The position numbers and the translations under genes were made by a program. Below are positions 8,101 through 15,092 of a stretch of DNA of 26,694 bases, one piece after another (position 1 is the first letter of the stretch; every line of letters begins with the position of its first letter). The notes under the pieces are model-generated. The model was not told the DNA's origin. It searched no databases and worked only from the letters and a program-made list of their open reading frames with translations. The DNA comes from a virus. The stretch lies in IMG/VR virus record IMGVR_UViG_3300030419_004225, positions 1 to 26,694 of that record, one strand, 5' to 3'.

Positions 8101-9273
8101 TTATCTCCGGAAGACAAGAAAAAATTAAAACAGTTAACTCCCGGGTTTCAGACTGTCAACTGGGACAGTGATGAGTTTGCATTAAAAGATAAGACGCTGC
8201 TTATTTTAGCACCTGGGGATACAATCGACACCAACTTTACTAAGAACCTTATACGTCCAGTAAAATCTTTTCCTCAAACATTTGATGCGAGCGCAGGTAA
8301 CAGCGTTATTTATCTGGATTACGGAACGCCAAACTCTATTGTAGCCAAAGTTGATTTCACTGGGGATAACCGTGTACTCGTTAACTTAGCTCAACAGCAT
8401 TATTCTGTCAGGCAGTTTAACGATATAAAAGCTTTGTTTGATGGAATGGAAACTTTTAATAGAGATATGCTTACCAATGCTATCTCAGATATTTTAGCAG
8501 ACAGAATTAGATTGTTGTCTGAGAAAAAAATAAATACAGCAACCCTAAAAAGAGACCAGGAAGAGTTAGCGTCTTTAAGACGACAGCGGGAAACGGTAAT
8601 ACAATCTACTCAAATTGAAAATGGTCAGGTAAGAAGCGGTAAATCTACGGCACTTATTAACGATGATATTCTTAAAATGTTACCAACACTTATCGATGCT
8701 TATGATGAACCTTCTGAGCTTGCGAATGTGTTAGGGAAAAGCACTGCTGAAGATATATTAAAAATTGCTAGTGTGGTAGATGACCCAGCCATGTTAGAGC
8801 TTATATTCCCGGACGCAAACGTAGACGGACAAAACAACACAACTAAAAATGAAACGTTTGAAATATTAGACGGTGTACCTCCGAGAAAAGAAACCCAAGG
8901 CACAGTTCTTAGACGACGTGTTGATTTCGATAGTATACGAGCACGTATATCAGAAAAGGACAGAATCGACAAGATGCAGGACATGAAATTTAATTTCGAC
9001 AAAGCTATGTCGCAAGAAGTATTTAATTTAAATATAACCACGTTGGGTATACCAGAAATTGACGAACCTGCGTCTGAATTTCTTACCAGACGAGTATTTT
9101 TTAAATTTTATGACCCTCGTTTAGCCTCTGGAGAGCTTCATTGGTTGAGCGGAGCTTACCAAATCATAGGATTTAAGCATAGAATCAACCCGACGCAAGG
9201 GTTTTTGACTGAGTTAAATTTAGTAAGAGATGTGACAGTAAATATAAATGAGGTGAGGGACTTACGAGTATGA
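5191..9273 (+). CDS. Giant gp27-like baseplate hub protein with large central insertion
   Basis: This 1360-residue protein has the ends of a central hub protein (T4 gp27 is 391 residues). The N-terminal part has DPLNLRGVLESFEGDF (about 48-63), YKVRILNPTTELENILIGFY, and FPIIYLRFGYGTNANEG followed by KAQVFDIKYIIQDNKDK. The later part has FLETTLNNINRLV and ASAGNSVIYLDYGTPNSIVA, and the C-terminus has GELHWLSGAYQIIGFKHRIN (about 1314) then a Leu-rich strand, all usual for hubs. Between about residues 270 and 930 lies material I cannot assign: a Pro/Cys loop CPSFNPGPPPVNGCG near 474-490, beta-rich stretches and a coiled coil near 883-914 (LRLEQEALEAENAQK). A second coil lies near 1115-1140. There is no lysozyme motif. 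It overlaps the spike gene by four bases (ATGA), consistent with hub-spike coupling. Confidence 0.75.
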   Translation: MTQTAAYNANEVAAVYMSLNRDDLLSVEEGGQRLGKDASLQNGFYGLSDPLNLRGVLESFEGDFSQGSKSCSYKVRILNPTTELENILIGFYSQVFPANSSVFNTFEDATERQKRMNRAYEITGDQTSAFATSGANTVKAQFPIIYLRFGYGTNANEGLSRIHKAQVFDIKYIIQDNKDKMIELNAVDQFTFTNQNPSFNKRPYRARVKISEEVQDGSFSLKLPSEILSNVITEYLNVFQQCVPYIDLSYYKDDIDNLVFSYAARLAEADYITKTQLALKDEGVVIDNPEPKPLTSAEKEAIKNLLDRPLTTHANVDRGVNGVITPSILFISYKEVFNQIGLKWELNPVGAPKPITGPLSAEQLTPLNTPIGGSAAKNAQGKVGDSVIGLDTEVLNLKTEFLHEPPLNGDVRTKISGVTNSNRLSFWPMALEDSPRQTESEEDAGQVLGNISKIETYGEIQVTQSWAGLPDSAGCPSFNPGPPPVNGCGTQGVPGKPALTTVTKKGLVVHFRESAEQIRAAAKPITRSYYNNTATRFNQQGSITPVNNEYDTQQQLYHPPQWYAYGSDTPTEQNNDPIKIKIVNVQGTVPLNNEDFYLYEADSDGSNGSKFLLVKEKPGLSAYNELEWVNNDGTEFFPDYEGGGVILIADSPLRAPQPESGRAIRPLTVEEKKVATEQGIAPLWLDAGYMNISHHTLGVAIADDENYKYSFTVGDIKSSVNAQQTLDARLAMRGSATAGDGNLPPLNVNFPVSDNQKPIGNVPLMGPSTSVKRMRTDVITIGEEGPVGESLTIPLLDLETQDYFDITKYNDLPRRSSWQNWANWATLNQVDTAKAFNTGDHDGIVRSDERGLNPYPLQLEPTTETSFYLLDLATNLQVKKDELQAFAEAEQLRLEQEALEAENAQKTPEEIERDAFIREVGRYQNAYVTMADDGAHPHISSFLETTLNNINRLVVGRNSKMRVQQIQVNMLSPEDKKKLKQLTPGFQTVNWDSDEFALKDKTLLILAPGDTIDTNFTKNLIRPVKSFPQTFDASAGNSVIYLDYGTPNSIVAKVDFTGDNRVLVNLAQQHYSVRQFNDIKALFDGMETFNRDMLTNAISDILADRIRLLSEKKINTATLKRDQEELASLRRQRETVIQSTQIENGQVRSGKSTALINDDILKMLPTLIDAYDEPSELANVLGKSTAEDILKIASVVDDPAMLELIFPDANVDGQNNTTKNETFEILDGVPPRKETQGTVLRRRVDFDSIRARISEKDRIDKMQDMKFNFDKAMSQEVFNLNITTLGIPEIDEPASEFLTRRVFFKFYDPRLASGELHWLSGAYQIIGFKHRINPTQGFLTELNLVRDVTVNINEVRDLRV

Positions 9274-10397
9274 CAAATTTACGAAAAGCGATAGACGCCA
9301 TGGGCGATGAAGCTACCCTAGCACGTGCAATGCTGGATAGCATGGCTCCTTTTGGTACTGAGACTCCGGTTCAAGAGGAAGTGGCTGCCGAAATAAGTCC
9401 AGGTAATGGGTTTTTCGCTTTTGGTACTGTAATTCAATGTTTAGATGAGCAAAGAGCAGGAAGATTGTTAGTAGCTTCACCCGCTTTTCCTGACGGTCCA
9501 CAAACTTGCGATTACGTATCACCGGTAGGTGGTGCAGGGTATGGATTTTTTGCTCTTCCAGGTATAGGAGCCACAGTTTTGATAGGAAAAGTACCTTACG
9601 CTGACCCTGCTACCCAAAATTTTTGGTTCGGCTGTTTGTACACAGGCAGTCAAAGCGATTTACCTAACACAAAGGCTCAGCCGTACGTCAGAGGAGAAGC
9701 GGAACAACTTACGAAGAATGAGGTTTTGGATAATGGGGAGCCTATTCCCAACGAACCTACGGTCGGATTTGGTATTCCCGATGAAAATGATGTTTATCGT
9801 GACAATGATTTACCTGACTCGTTTGTTTTAAAACATCCAGCAGGACATAGTGTTACTTTGACTGACAAGAAAACTCCAGACCGCCAGATAAATGAAATAA
9901 AATTAAAGAGCGCTGGTAATAAACGATTAATTTTAAGTGATGCACCCGCTGAAGCTGGTGGAGATATGATTACGTTAGCGGACGAAAACAAAAATGGTAT
10001 GCAGATTGTAACAACAGGTTACGCTGGAACCAGCGATGACTCTATAAATATAAACGCAAAAGGTGATATAGACACTTACTCAGAAAAAGGCGCTATTCAA
10101 CATATGATAGGTCCCCTCAGTATTGGGGATATAGAGTTGGAAAACGCCGGTCGTGGGGATATAAACCTGGAAGCGTTAGAAGGAGAGGTTAAAATATCTG
10201 CACAACAAAGAATTACAATAGAGTGCGGTAGCTGTAGTATTGAACTTACACCTGACGCTATCAATATTAACGCACCTAAAATTAATATAAAGGGCGGTGG
10301 AGGAGACGCGACAATCGCGGGTATATCCTTATTGAACCACCGACACTACGATACTCCTGGTGATAGTAAAGGAGCTACTTCCAAACCATTAATGTAA
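9270..10397 (+). CDS. Baseplate spike protein (gp5/gpV-like), OB-fold plus beta-helix, no lysozyme domain
   Basis: The 375-residue protein should form the trimeric membrane-puncturing spike under the hub. Residues 45-130 resemble the OB-fold domain: FAFGTVIQCLD, AGRLLVASPAF, ALPGIGATVLIGKVP and NFWFGCLYTG. Residues 180-365 are repetitive beta-strand of the triple-helix kind: SVTLTDKK, NEIKLKSAGNKRLILSD, DSININAKGDIDTYS, DINLEALEGEVKISAQQRIT, CSIELTPDAININAPKINIK. The tip reads ISLLNHRHYDTPGDSKG, with an H357-R-H359 motif like the iron-binding HxH of P2 gpV-type spikes. No lysozyme catalytic domain is inserted, unlike T4 gp5. A four-base overlap with the hub gene and an upstream GAGG support the start. 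Confidence 0.87.
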   Translation: MTNLRKAIDAMGDEATLARAMLDSMAPFGTETPVQEEVAAEISPGNGFFAFGTVIQCLDEQRAGRLLVASPAFPDGPQTCDYVSPVGGAGYGFFALPGIGATVLIGKVPYADPATQNFWFGCLYTGSQSDLPNTKAQPYVRGEAEQLTKNEVLDNGEPIPNEPTVGFGIPDENDVYRDNDLPDSFVLKHPAGHSVTLTDKKTPDRQINEIKLKSAGNKRLILSDAPAEAGGDMITLADENKNGMQIVTTGYAGTSDDSININAKGDIDTYSEKGAIQHMIGPLSIGDIELENAGRGDINLEALEGEVKISAQQRITIECGSCSIELTPDAININAPKINIKGGGGDATIAGISLLNHRHYDTPGDSKGATSKPLM

Positions 10398-10398
10398 G

Positions 10399-11493
10399 AT
10401 GAATATAGTTACCAAAGAAATTTACGGAAGCTCCTTAGTATTTTATACAGGTGATAAACCTTCGGACACCACTCCAGCACTTCCGTACACAGAATCCTAC
10501 TCCCTTGATGAAGGAGCAGTTACGATATACCGTAACAATGGTCCTAAAGAAGACGGGTCTTTTCCACCAACTTCAAAACTGTTTCGAGGGTTTACCATAG
10601 ACCCAATTTGGGAAGTAAATGATATTAGTCCGAGCACCGTCGGGGCGTATCAAGCATTTTTTAAAGAATGTGTTTCTCAGATTTTTATTGCGACTAAACC
10701 AGCCAACGATTTATCCCAAAACTTTTTTGCGCTCTCATCCACCGCTGCTATTACACAAACGGTTAATCAATACGGACCCGCTACACAGAAAACTATAACA
10801 AATGATTTTAATTTGTCCTACCCTTTCTTACTCAAGCCCAACGAAACGTTAAAATTTAAATTACGAGACGTGACCTTGGATAATAATTTACCTGTTGGTG
10901 GAATTGGACCGGCTGCACGATATAATTTTTGGAATGACCAATGGAGCCCCAACCCTGTTTTAAAAGTTCGTACCCAGTGGGAGGAGTTTGACGGGGAACG
11001 TCAATACTACGAACGAATCAGCCTTAACGATTTAACGTTAACAGATGCGGACCTAATAGAAGGGGACCCGGAAGTAATGCTTCTGGATTTGCGCGATACC
11101 TCCCCTACAGTACAGGAAAAACCCTTCACTAATATGGGGGCTGAGGATTCTTTTACCTTGTCCGAAATAAATTTATATGGAGGCTACCCTTACTACGGAA
11201 GCTCGTCTAGATTTATGTTTTCTCTTATTCTGAAAACCGAAGGAAGAAGTACGAGCTCCGATATTACTATCAGGAAGTACGCGAGATGGACCAATTTAAA
11301 TGAGTGGGTTGAATGCTTGCACCAAGGGGGTGGGGGTAATGTCAACGACAACGTTCCTAAAGTAACTATGAAACGCGGACAATATTTGGTCGCAAAAATA
11401 TTTTCACATGAATCTGATATTGAAGAGAATCCCAAACTTGTTCAAACAAATAGACAGTTTCCTGGATTTTGGCTATACGGCACTGTGACCTAA
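10399..11493 (+). CDS. Structural baseplate-associated protein of unknown function (364 aa)
   Basis: I do not recognise this protein. It is beta-rich, lacks a signal peptide or membrane segment, and lies between the spike and a LamG-containing protein, so it is probably a virion component near the hub. Two stretches share a spacing of aromatic residues: ARYNFWNDQWSPNPVL (about 172-187) and RKYARWTNLNEWVECL (about 292-307). Similar Tyr/Phe-Asn...Trp elements occur in the gp7-like protein and the adhesin further down, which hints at related beta-sandwich modules. Other visible parts are LKPNETLKFKLRDVTLDN and the C-terminal KRGQYLVAKIFSHESDI. One base separates it from the spike gene; no Shine-Dalgarno is apparent, so translation is likely coupled. 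It could be a peripheral fibre or a collar around the hub. Confidence 0.6.
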   Translation: MNIVTKEIYGSSLVFYTGDKPSDTTPALPYTESYSLDEGAVTIYRNNGPKEDGSFPPTSKLFRGFTIDPIWEVNDISPSTVGAYQAFFKECVSQIFIATKPANDLSQNFFALSSTAAITQTVNQYGPATQKTITNDFNLSYPFLLKPNETLKFKLRDVTLDNNLPVGGIGPAARYNFWNDQWSPNPVLKVRTQWEEFDGERQYYERISLNDLTLTDADLIEGDPEVMLLDLRDTSPTVQEKPFTNMGAEDSFTLSEINLYGGYPYYGSSSRFMFSLILKTEGRSTSSDITIRKYARWTNLNEWVECLHQGGGGNVNDNVPKVTMKRGQYLVAKIFSHESDIEENPKLVQTNRQFPGFWLYGTVT

Positions 11494-11506
11494 ATACAAC
11501 AGAAGA

Positions 11507-14500
11507 ATGAGTTTATTTTCACCCACCTCGTTAAACCTAATACCAACTAATGCGTTGACCTCGTTGTCCAATGCTATGACGGTAGACCGTGAAGAAAAAC
11601 AAGTTGAGCTTGCGTCCACAAACTCTAAAATCTCTAAACTTCAGGGTACGTCAACCTTACGTACTCCGGTACAGGGACGTATATCGGTCTCAAATGCTGG
11701 GACCCCTGCTGCAAGACAACAACAAGAAGCTATGTTAGAGCCAGCGACTAGTGTATCTAACAGCGCTGCCCTTTTGAATGATTCGGAAACAAACCCTAGT
11801 GGAGCCCCTGTATATGTTGAAGGGTCAGTTCCCCCAGAAACCTCCTCGCAAGATGTAAACACGATGAGCACTGAGATTAACGACTATCTCAGCACGGCTT
11901 CGAAAGCAGCTCTGAGCATTAGCGTTATTAATAAAGTAGCAGCACTTCAACAAAAGAGCTCAGCTTTGCAGGTCGAGATTGATAATTTAACTAACACGAT
12001 AGATTCTGCAAATGATATAATTCAAAAAAGGGCTACAGGAGAGTTACCAAACCCTCAGTTAAATATATCTGCGTTAAACACTAATGACCTTCCACCATCC
12101 GTAGCTAATAAAATTGAAACTGCTGCTGCACAGAACGATAAGTATATTGAAACTCAAATCATAGCTCCTTATATTGAAAACCAAAAAATAATCCAATCCC
12201 TCGTAGCTCAAGCCTCAGGAGTTATGTCAGATGTAGAACCAACGTTTGATTTAGATTTTGGTCCTCCTATATCAACTAACGAAAAATTTATATTATCCAA
12301 AGATGGTTTGTATTACGATTCGAGAAGTGGGGATGTACCCGATGTCATACCTTATCCGGTTTCGGCTGATATGTGGAACTTACAATACCCGTCAAATAGA
12401 GGAGGTAGAGGTTTATCATTTACAGAACAGGATGCGGAAAGTACAGTAAACACTATTTTTGATTTAAATGTTCCTTACCAAGAAGAAAACCCTAGAGTTC
12501 AACAATTCGAGCTTTACGACGATGTTTTACAACAATTCGAAGATGATAAACAATCTCACATGACCCAAGTTTCTGGATACATCGCAGAAATATTAGCTAA
12601 TGGGTACGGAGCTACTGATGCTATTGTTCAATCCTACACAGCTCAGTTAGGAGCGGTGGCTTCTGTATATGATGGTAAAATAATAAAAAGAAAAAGACAG
12701 TTAACCATAGCTGCTCTATTTGGACGAGACACTTTTGTAGTGACTAATCGTCAACACCCTCTTGGAGAAGGACTGTTTTTTCAGTACGAACCTCCAACAG
12801 GAAAAGCCTTTGAGTACAAACTTCAATACAAAGATTTACCTGACGCTATTAAAACAATAAACTTGTATCAGTTAGACGGAGGTCAGACGGTTGCGTATAA
12901 TACCAAAACTAAAAAAGTGGTGGATGAAGTAGAATCCGAAAACATTTTAGCAAAGGTCGGTTTTTGGAAAGAGATTCCTCGCATTCCTATAAATGATTTC
13001 TCTTACCTAAAACAAAGCGATATTCCTTTAAACTTACAAAAACAAATTACTCTCTTTTCGGAAGATTTAGATACGATTATTGCTCCTTTCCAAGCCAAAT
13101 ACGTTGTTGGTCCGGATGATGTTCCTTCAACTAGTGTGGATAGTTTAGCTGTAGACCCGATAGGGTTTGGGGATTGGGTTCATAGAGAGACTTCTGGAAG
13201 CTTGAGTGCCACCACCCCTCTCCGAAAATCTCTTACTGATGATATTGTTAGGGATAAGCTTCTTGTCTGTTACAATTTTCTTGACCCGGACGCCGTAACA
13301 CAACCATCAGGAACTTTGTATGCATTAAACAACGCCGCAGAAGGCTCAGACCGGTTAGACGGAAAGCTAGTAGGTTATGATAAATCATTTGTATTCCCTT
13401 CTGGTGTAGGTCAAGCTTATTTTGGAGGTACAATATTTGATGAACGCAGTGCACAAAGCGCTTTATGGCAAAACATAAAAGGTTCTTATGTGAGATTACC
13501 TAACTCTACTAAAAATTACAACACACTCCAACCAAACATACCTTTTAATGGGGTGCGACCTTTGGATAATCTGTTTTATAGTAAAGAAGGTATTACAATT
13601 GATTTCTGGGCGTATGTACCTAAAGTCTACAGGGACATGACTGACGAACATAGGTACCGACTTGTATTCGCTAACGAAAATAGCGGACCCGTACGTTCCG
13701 ATTACGTTACAGCTGCTTCTCAATCCAAAGCGTCCCCGGGTCCAGGGTTACTTCCGGGAGGAACTAACTTTAATCGTACCATAGGTATGATAATGGGATG
13801 GAGGGACCGCGGTTCTCCTGCGGTAGCTGGAGCCAACACCAGTGGACTTGAGTTTTGTATTGCTCCAACGGTTGGTCAAAACCAAAGTTACGACACTACT
13901 CCAACAACAACATGGGGACATAGTGTCTGCATCGCTGAAACATGGGATACCTCAGCAGGAAACTCTCCTTCAGCAGTACAAACTAAACAAGTAGGTATGT
14001 TTGTTCCTAGTTCCGTATTAAATTCAAGTGGAACTGGTATACAAGATGTTAGCTCTGGCTATCATCACATTAGTATTGCTTTTGATTACACAAAAGAGAA
14101 GGTTAATTTTCATTTAGACGGGGAGCTATTAACAACCTCTTCTCTAAGTGATGTTTTGGGAGGTAACCCCGACGACACCGTTTTACCAACCAGCGTCAGT
14201 ATGGATTTAGAAGACCGGTCAGACGTTATATTTTTTAACGACCCAACGACGGAAAGCTTTTTAGGTAATACAATTTATGATGAACGTTGTACTCCTGAGC
14301 GAGTGGCTTTCCCGGTGTTTACGCCATGGATTATTGGCGGTGGATACACCGACACAATCCCTAAAATACCTGGAACGGATTACAAACCTCAAGGTTTCTT
14401 AGGAAGTAATACAAATAACACCCACCAAGGCACGACTAAAGGTGATGCTTTGGCTACAACAACTATCGGTGGGGAGATTTACCCCATAGGACAGCACGAC

Positions 14501-14677
14501 CCACCACTCTCGGCTCCAAGAGGAGGAGCAACCCCAACGCGAATAATCCCTAGAAGTGGTTTGGATGGATATATTGGAAGTTTTAAGATTTACACAAGAG
14601 CTCTAACTACTACTGAGGCTACTAAAAATTACAATAGCCAAAAAGGGTTTTTCAAAAATATTCTCTTGTCTAGTTAA
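11507..14677 (+). CDS. Large structural protein with coiled coil and C-terminal LamG-like (concanavalin A-like) domain
   Basis: The 1056-residue protein has a low-complexity, Ser/Thr/Ala-rich start, a coiled coil at about 134-176 (NKVAALQQKSSALQVEIDNL), and an unassigned middle. From about 583 it has the usual elements of a LamG-like jelly roll: LLVCYNFLDPDA, EGITIDFWAYVP (about 695), YHHISIAFDYTKEKVNFHLD, and the C-terminal YIGSFKIYTRALTTTEATKN (1022-1041) followed by Tyr-Asn and GFF. Such domains bind glycans or act as oligomerisation units in phage fibres. The domain is larger (about 460 residues) than the usual 150-200, with insertions. A short sequence recurs: GGTIFDER (641-648) and GNTIYDER. 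It lies between hub genes and gp25, where T4 has no counterpart. AGAAGA just upstream may serve as the ribosome binding site. Confidence 0.7.
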   Translation: MSLFSPTSLNLIPTNALTSLSNAMTVDREEKQVELASTNSKISKLQGTSTLRTPVQGRISVSNAGTPAARQQQEAMLEPATSVSNSAALLNDSETNPSGAPVYVEGSVPPETSSQDVNTMSTEINDYLSTASKAALSISVINKVAALQQKSSALQVEIDNLTNTIDSANDIIQKRATGELPNPQLNISALNTNDLPPSVANKIETAAAQNDKYIETQIIAPYIENQKIIQSLVAQASGVMSDVEPTFDLDFGPPISTNEKFILSKDGLYYDSRSGDVPDVIPYPVSADMWNLQYPSNRGGRGLSFTEQDAESTVNTIFDLNVPYQEENPRVQQFELYDDVLQQFEDDKQSHMTQVSGYIAEILANGYGATDAIVQSYTAQLGAVASVYDGKIIKRKRQLTIAALFGRDTFVVTNRQHPLGEGLFFQYEPPTGKAFEYKLQYKDLPDAIKTINLYQLDGGQTVAYNTKTKKVVDEVESENILAKVGFWKEIPRIPINDFSYLKQSDIPLNLQKQITLFSEDLDTIIAPFQAKYVVGPDDVPSTSVDSLAVDPIGFGDWVHRETSGSLSATTPLRKSLTDDIVRDKLLVCYNFLDPDAVTQPSGTLYALNNAAEGSDRLDGKLVGYDKSFVFPSGVGQAYFGGTIFDERSAQSALWQNIKGSYVRLPNSTKNYNTLQPNIPFNGVRPLDNLFYSKEGITIDFWAYVPKVYRDMTDEHRYRLVFANENSGPVRSDYVTAASQSKASPGPGLLPGGTNFNRTIGMIMGWRDRGSPAVAGANTSGLEFCIAPTVGQNQSYDTTPTTTWGHSVCIAETWDTSAGNSPSAVQTKQVGMFVPSSVLNSSGTGIQDVSSGYHHISIAFDYTKEKVNFHLDGELLTTSSLSDVLGGNPDDTVLPTSVSMDLEDRSDVIFFNDPTTESFLGNTIYDERCTPERVAFPVFTPWIIGGGYTDTIPKIPGTDYKPQGFLGSNTNNTHQGTTKGDALATTTIGGEIYPIGQHDPPLSAPRGGATPTRIIPRSGLDGYIGSFKIYTRALTTTEATKNYNSQKGFFKNILLSS

Positions 14678-14679
14678 TT

Positions 14680-15090
14680 ATGGCACCATATGATTTAAAT
14701 TACGTTAAAATACCTTCTAAGGAAAGAATCTTAGGAGTAGCTTTCCCCATGATGAATGAAGGGGTGGGTGGATATGTTGCACAAAACGAAAATCTTAGGT
14801 CATTACGAGATTGTGTAGTGCAGTTAATCCTAACAGGACGAGGCTCTAGAGTTTTCAGACCTGATTTTGGTACAGATTTAAGAGCGTCCGTTTTTGAACC
14901 ATTAACTGACGACATGATAAATGTTCTAAGAGAACAGATTTTAGACTCGATAGCCACATATGAACCTAGGGTTATTGTGGACAGGCTAGAACTAATTCCT
15001 GATTTTGAAAACAACAAACTCAGAATACAACTTTATATCAAATCAAAAGATGATTTACTAACCGCAGAACTTGTGGAGGTTCTTGTATAA
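14680..15090 (+). CDS. gp25: Baseplate wedge protein gp25 (GpW/gp25 family)
   Basis: The 136-residue protein is a clear gp25 homologue, close to T4 gp25 in length (132). It nucleates the wedge and contacts the sheath initiator ring. The signature runs NENLRSLRDCVVQLILTGRG (37-56), SRVFRPDFGTDLRASVFEPL and the diagnostic E95-P96-R97-V98 in ATYEPRVIVDRLEL. Despite the 'lysozyme-like' label sometimes attached to this family, no catalytic activity is expected. Two bases separate it from both neighbours, and it lies directly upstream of the gp6-like gene, the usual wedge order. No strong Shine-Dalgarno is present, so coupling to the previous stop is likely. Confidence 0.95.
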   Translation: MAPYDLNYVKIPSKERILGVAFPMMNEGVGGYVAQNENLRSLRDCVVQLILTGRGSRVFRPDFGTDLRASVFEPLTDDMINVLREQILDSIATYEPRVIVDRLELIPDFENNKLRIQLYIKSKDDLLTAELVEVLV

Positions 15091-15092
15091 TT

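Noticed and set aside
8700-9041. Long complement-strand frame inside the hub gene (113 codons)
   Set aside because: It is fully antisense to a well-supported gene, with no recognisable protein features or ribosome binding site.
10043-10050. TATAAATA, identical to the T4 late promoter consensus
   Set aside because: It is inside the spike gene, where Ile-Asn-Ile codons of the beta-helix produce it, and no gene starts shortly downstream.
9270-10397. Spike protein as a tail lysozyme (T4 gp5)
   Set aside because: No lysozyme domain lies between the OB-fold and the beta-helix; the intervening part is short.
12258-12449. 63-codon + strand frame inside the LamG protein gene
   Set aside because: It is out of frame within a long supported coding region and has no family features.
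14700-15017. Complement-strand frame of 105 codons opposite gp25
   Set aside because: gp25 is unmistakable on the + strand; this is its antisense shadow.
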